NCBI GenBank assembly: GCA_003978475.1
Contig: QNZR01000095.1
Span: 1 to 14,706, forward strand
Reading direction: 5' to 3'
DNA from: Sulfurimonas sp.
GTDB lineage: Bacteria > Campylobacterota > Campylobacteria > Campylobacterales > Sulfurimonadaceae
Length of the DNA: 14,706 bases
The notes under the pieces were generated by a model, which had not been told where the DNA came from, did not search any database, and saw nothing but the letters and a program-made list of their open reading frames with translations. A program made the position numbers and the translations under genes. Of the stretch, positions 14,400 to 14,706 are shown one piece after another; within the stretch, counting starts at the first letter, position 1; every line of letters begins with the position of its first letter.

Positions 14400-14706
14400 T
14401 TACCCCTAAAACCCTGCCAAACGGCTTTGAGTATCTTGAGATACGTAATCGTAGCGCTACTGCCAAAATTGCATTACAAGGAGCGCACCTGTTCCATTAT
14501 GAGCGTATTGGCGAGGCGCCGTTACTATGGGTGAGCGGTGCCGCTTCTTTTCAAAACGGCGAGGCGATTCGTGGCGGTGTACCGTTGTGTTGGCCGTGGT
14601 TTGGAGTGCCTCGGCATGATGCTGCGTTACCGCAACACGGTTTTGCCCGAACGGCACTTTTTGAGTGGATAGATTCACACGAAACAGACCATGCCACAAG
14701 CCTCAC
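14393..14706 (+). CDS. Glucose-6-phosphate 1-epimerase (YeaD-like D-hexose-6-phosphate mutarotase), 3'-truncated by window
   Basis: The reading frame is open from ATG 14393 (or the GTG immediately after it) to the window end, about 104 codons, so the gene continues beyond the window. The translation starts MVITPKTLPNGFEYLEIRN and contains GEAIRGGVPLCWPWFGVP and PQHGFART, which are hallmark segments of the YeaD branch of the aldose-1-epimerase superfamily. The HGFAR histidine is a conserved active-site residue. The enzyme interconverts alpha and beta anomers of hexose 6-phosphates in the cytoplasm. The start overlaps the transporter stop by 7 bases. GGAG is 3 bases before the ATG and 6 before the GTG, so either could be used. 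This places a sugar-phosphate enzyme directly behind a hexose importer. Confidence 0.88.
   Translation, partial: MVITPKTLPNGFEYLEIRNRSATAKIALQGAHLFHYERIGEAPLLWVSGAASFQNGEAIRGGVPLCWPWFGVPRHDAALPQHGFARTALFEWIDSHETDHATSL

Overview
The window holds about a dozen and a half tightly packed protein genes with no RNA genes, insertion sequences or CRISPR array. The largest gene-free stretch is about 170 bases. The gene styles (a Tat-exported type II molybdenum enzyme with periplasmic c-type cytochromes, moaC next to a DUF493 gene, a FucP-type sugar porter, a plain two-TM chemoreceptor) suggest a free-living, respiring, motile Gram-negative bacterium. Campylobacterota (Sulfurimonas/Sulfuricurvum/Arcobacter-like) is my best guess. 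That is inference from family resemblance, not a computed placement.

Region 1 (1-7386, + strand) is an operon for a periplasmic type II DMSO-reductase-family enzyme. It encodes a catalytic Mo-bisPGD alpha subunit (5' end cut by the window, with a twin-arginine motif visible in its first codons), a four-cluster Fe-S beta subunit, and a gamma subunit in which an ethylbenzene-dehydrogenase-type heme b domain is fused to a monoheme cytochrome c domain. A small cysteine-rich secreted protein of unknown function, a TorD-like chaperone and a cytoplasmic multi-cluster ferredoxin with a C-terminal zinc-ribbon-like knuckle follow. The five downstream genes are joined by overlaps or short gaps, except for a 110-base gap before the chaperone that carries three dyads. 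Electrons could run Mo - Fe-S - heme b - heme c to or from a soluble periplasmic carrier. The substrate cannot be read from the sequence.

Region 2 (7390-9174, - strand) is a three-gene operon: moaC (molybdopterin biosynthesis), a DUF493 protein, and a long helical protein of unknown function. It converges on region 1 with a 3-base gap.

Region 3 (9348-11490, + strand) is a two-gene unit: a secreted c-type cytochrome resembling the P460/c'-beta group, and a transmembrane methyl-accepting chemotaxis protein 31 bases downstream. A redox or NO/heme-linked sensing pair is possible.

Region 4 (11501-14706): a secreted MORN-type repeat protein on the - strand is transcribed divergently from a sugar module on the + strand. 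That module comprises a HAD-IIB (Cof-type) phosphatase, a FucP/GluP-type sugar:proton symporter and a hexose-6-phosphate 1-epimerase cut off by the window end. Overlapping mirror-image -10-like elements form a perfect dyad between the divergent genes.

The most interesting element is the molybdoenzyme operon of region 1: its gamma-cytochrome fusion, its unknown small secreted partner and its dedicated polyferredoxin are an unusual set.
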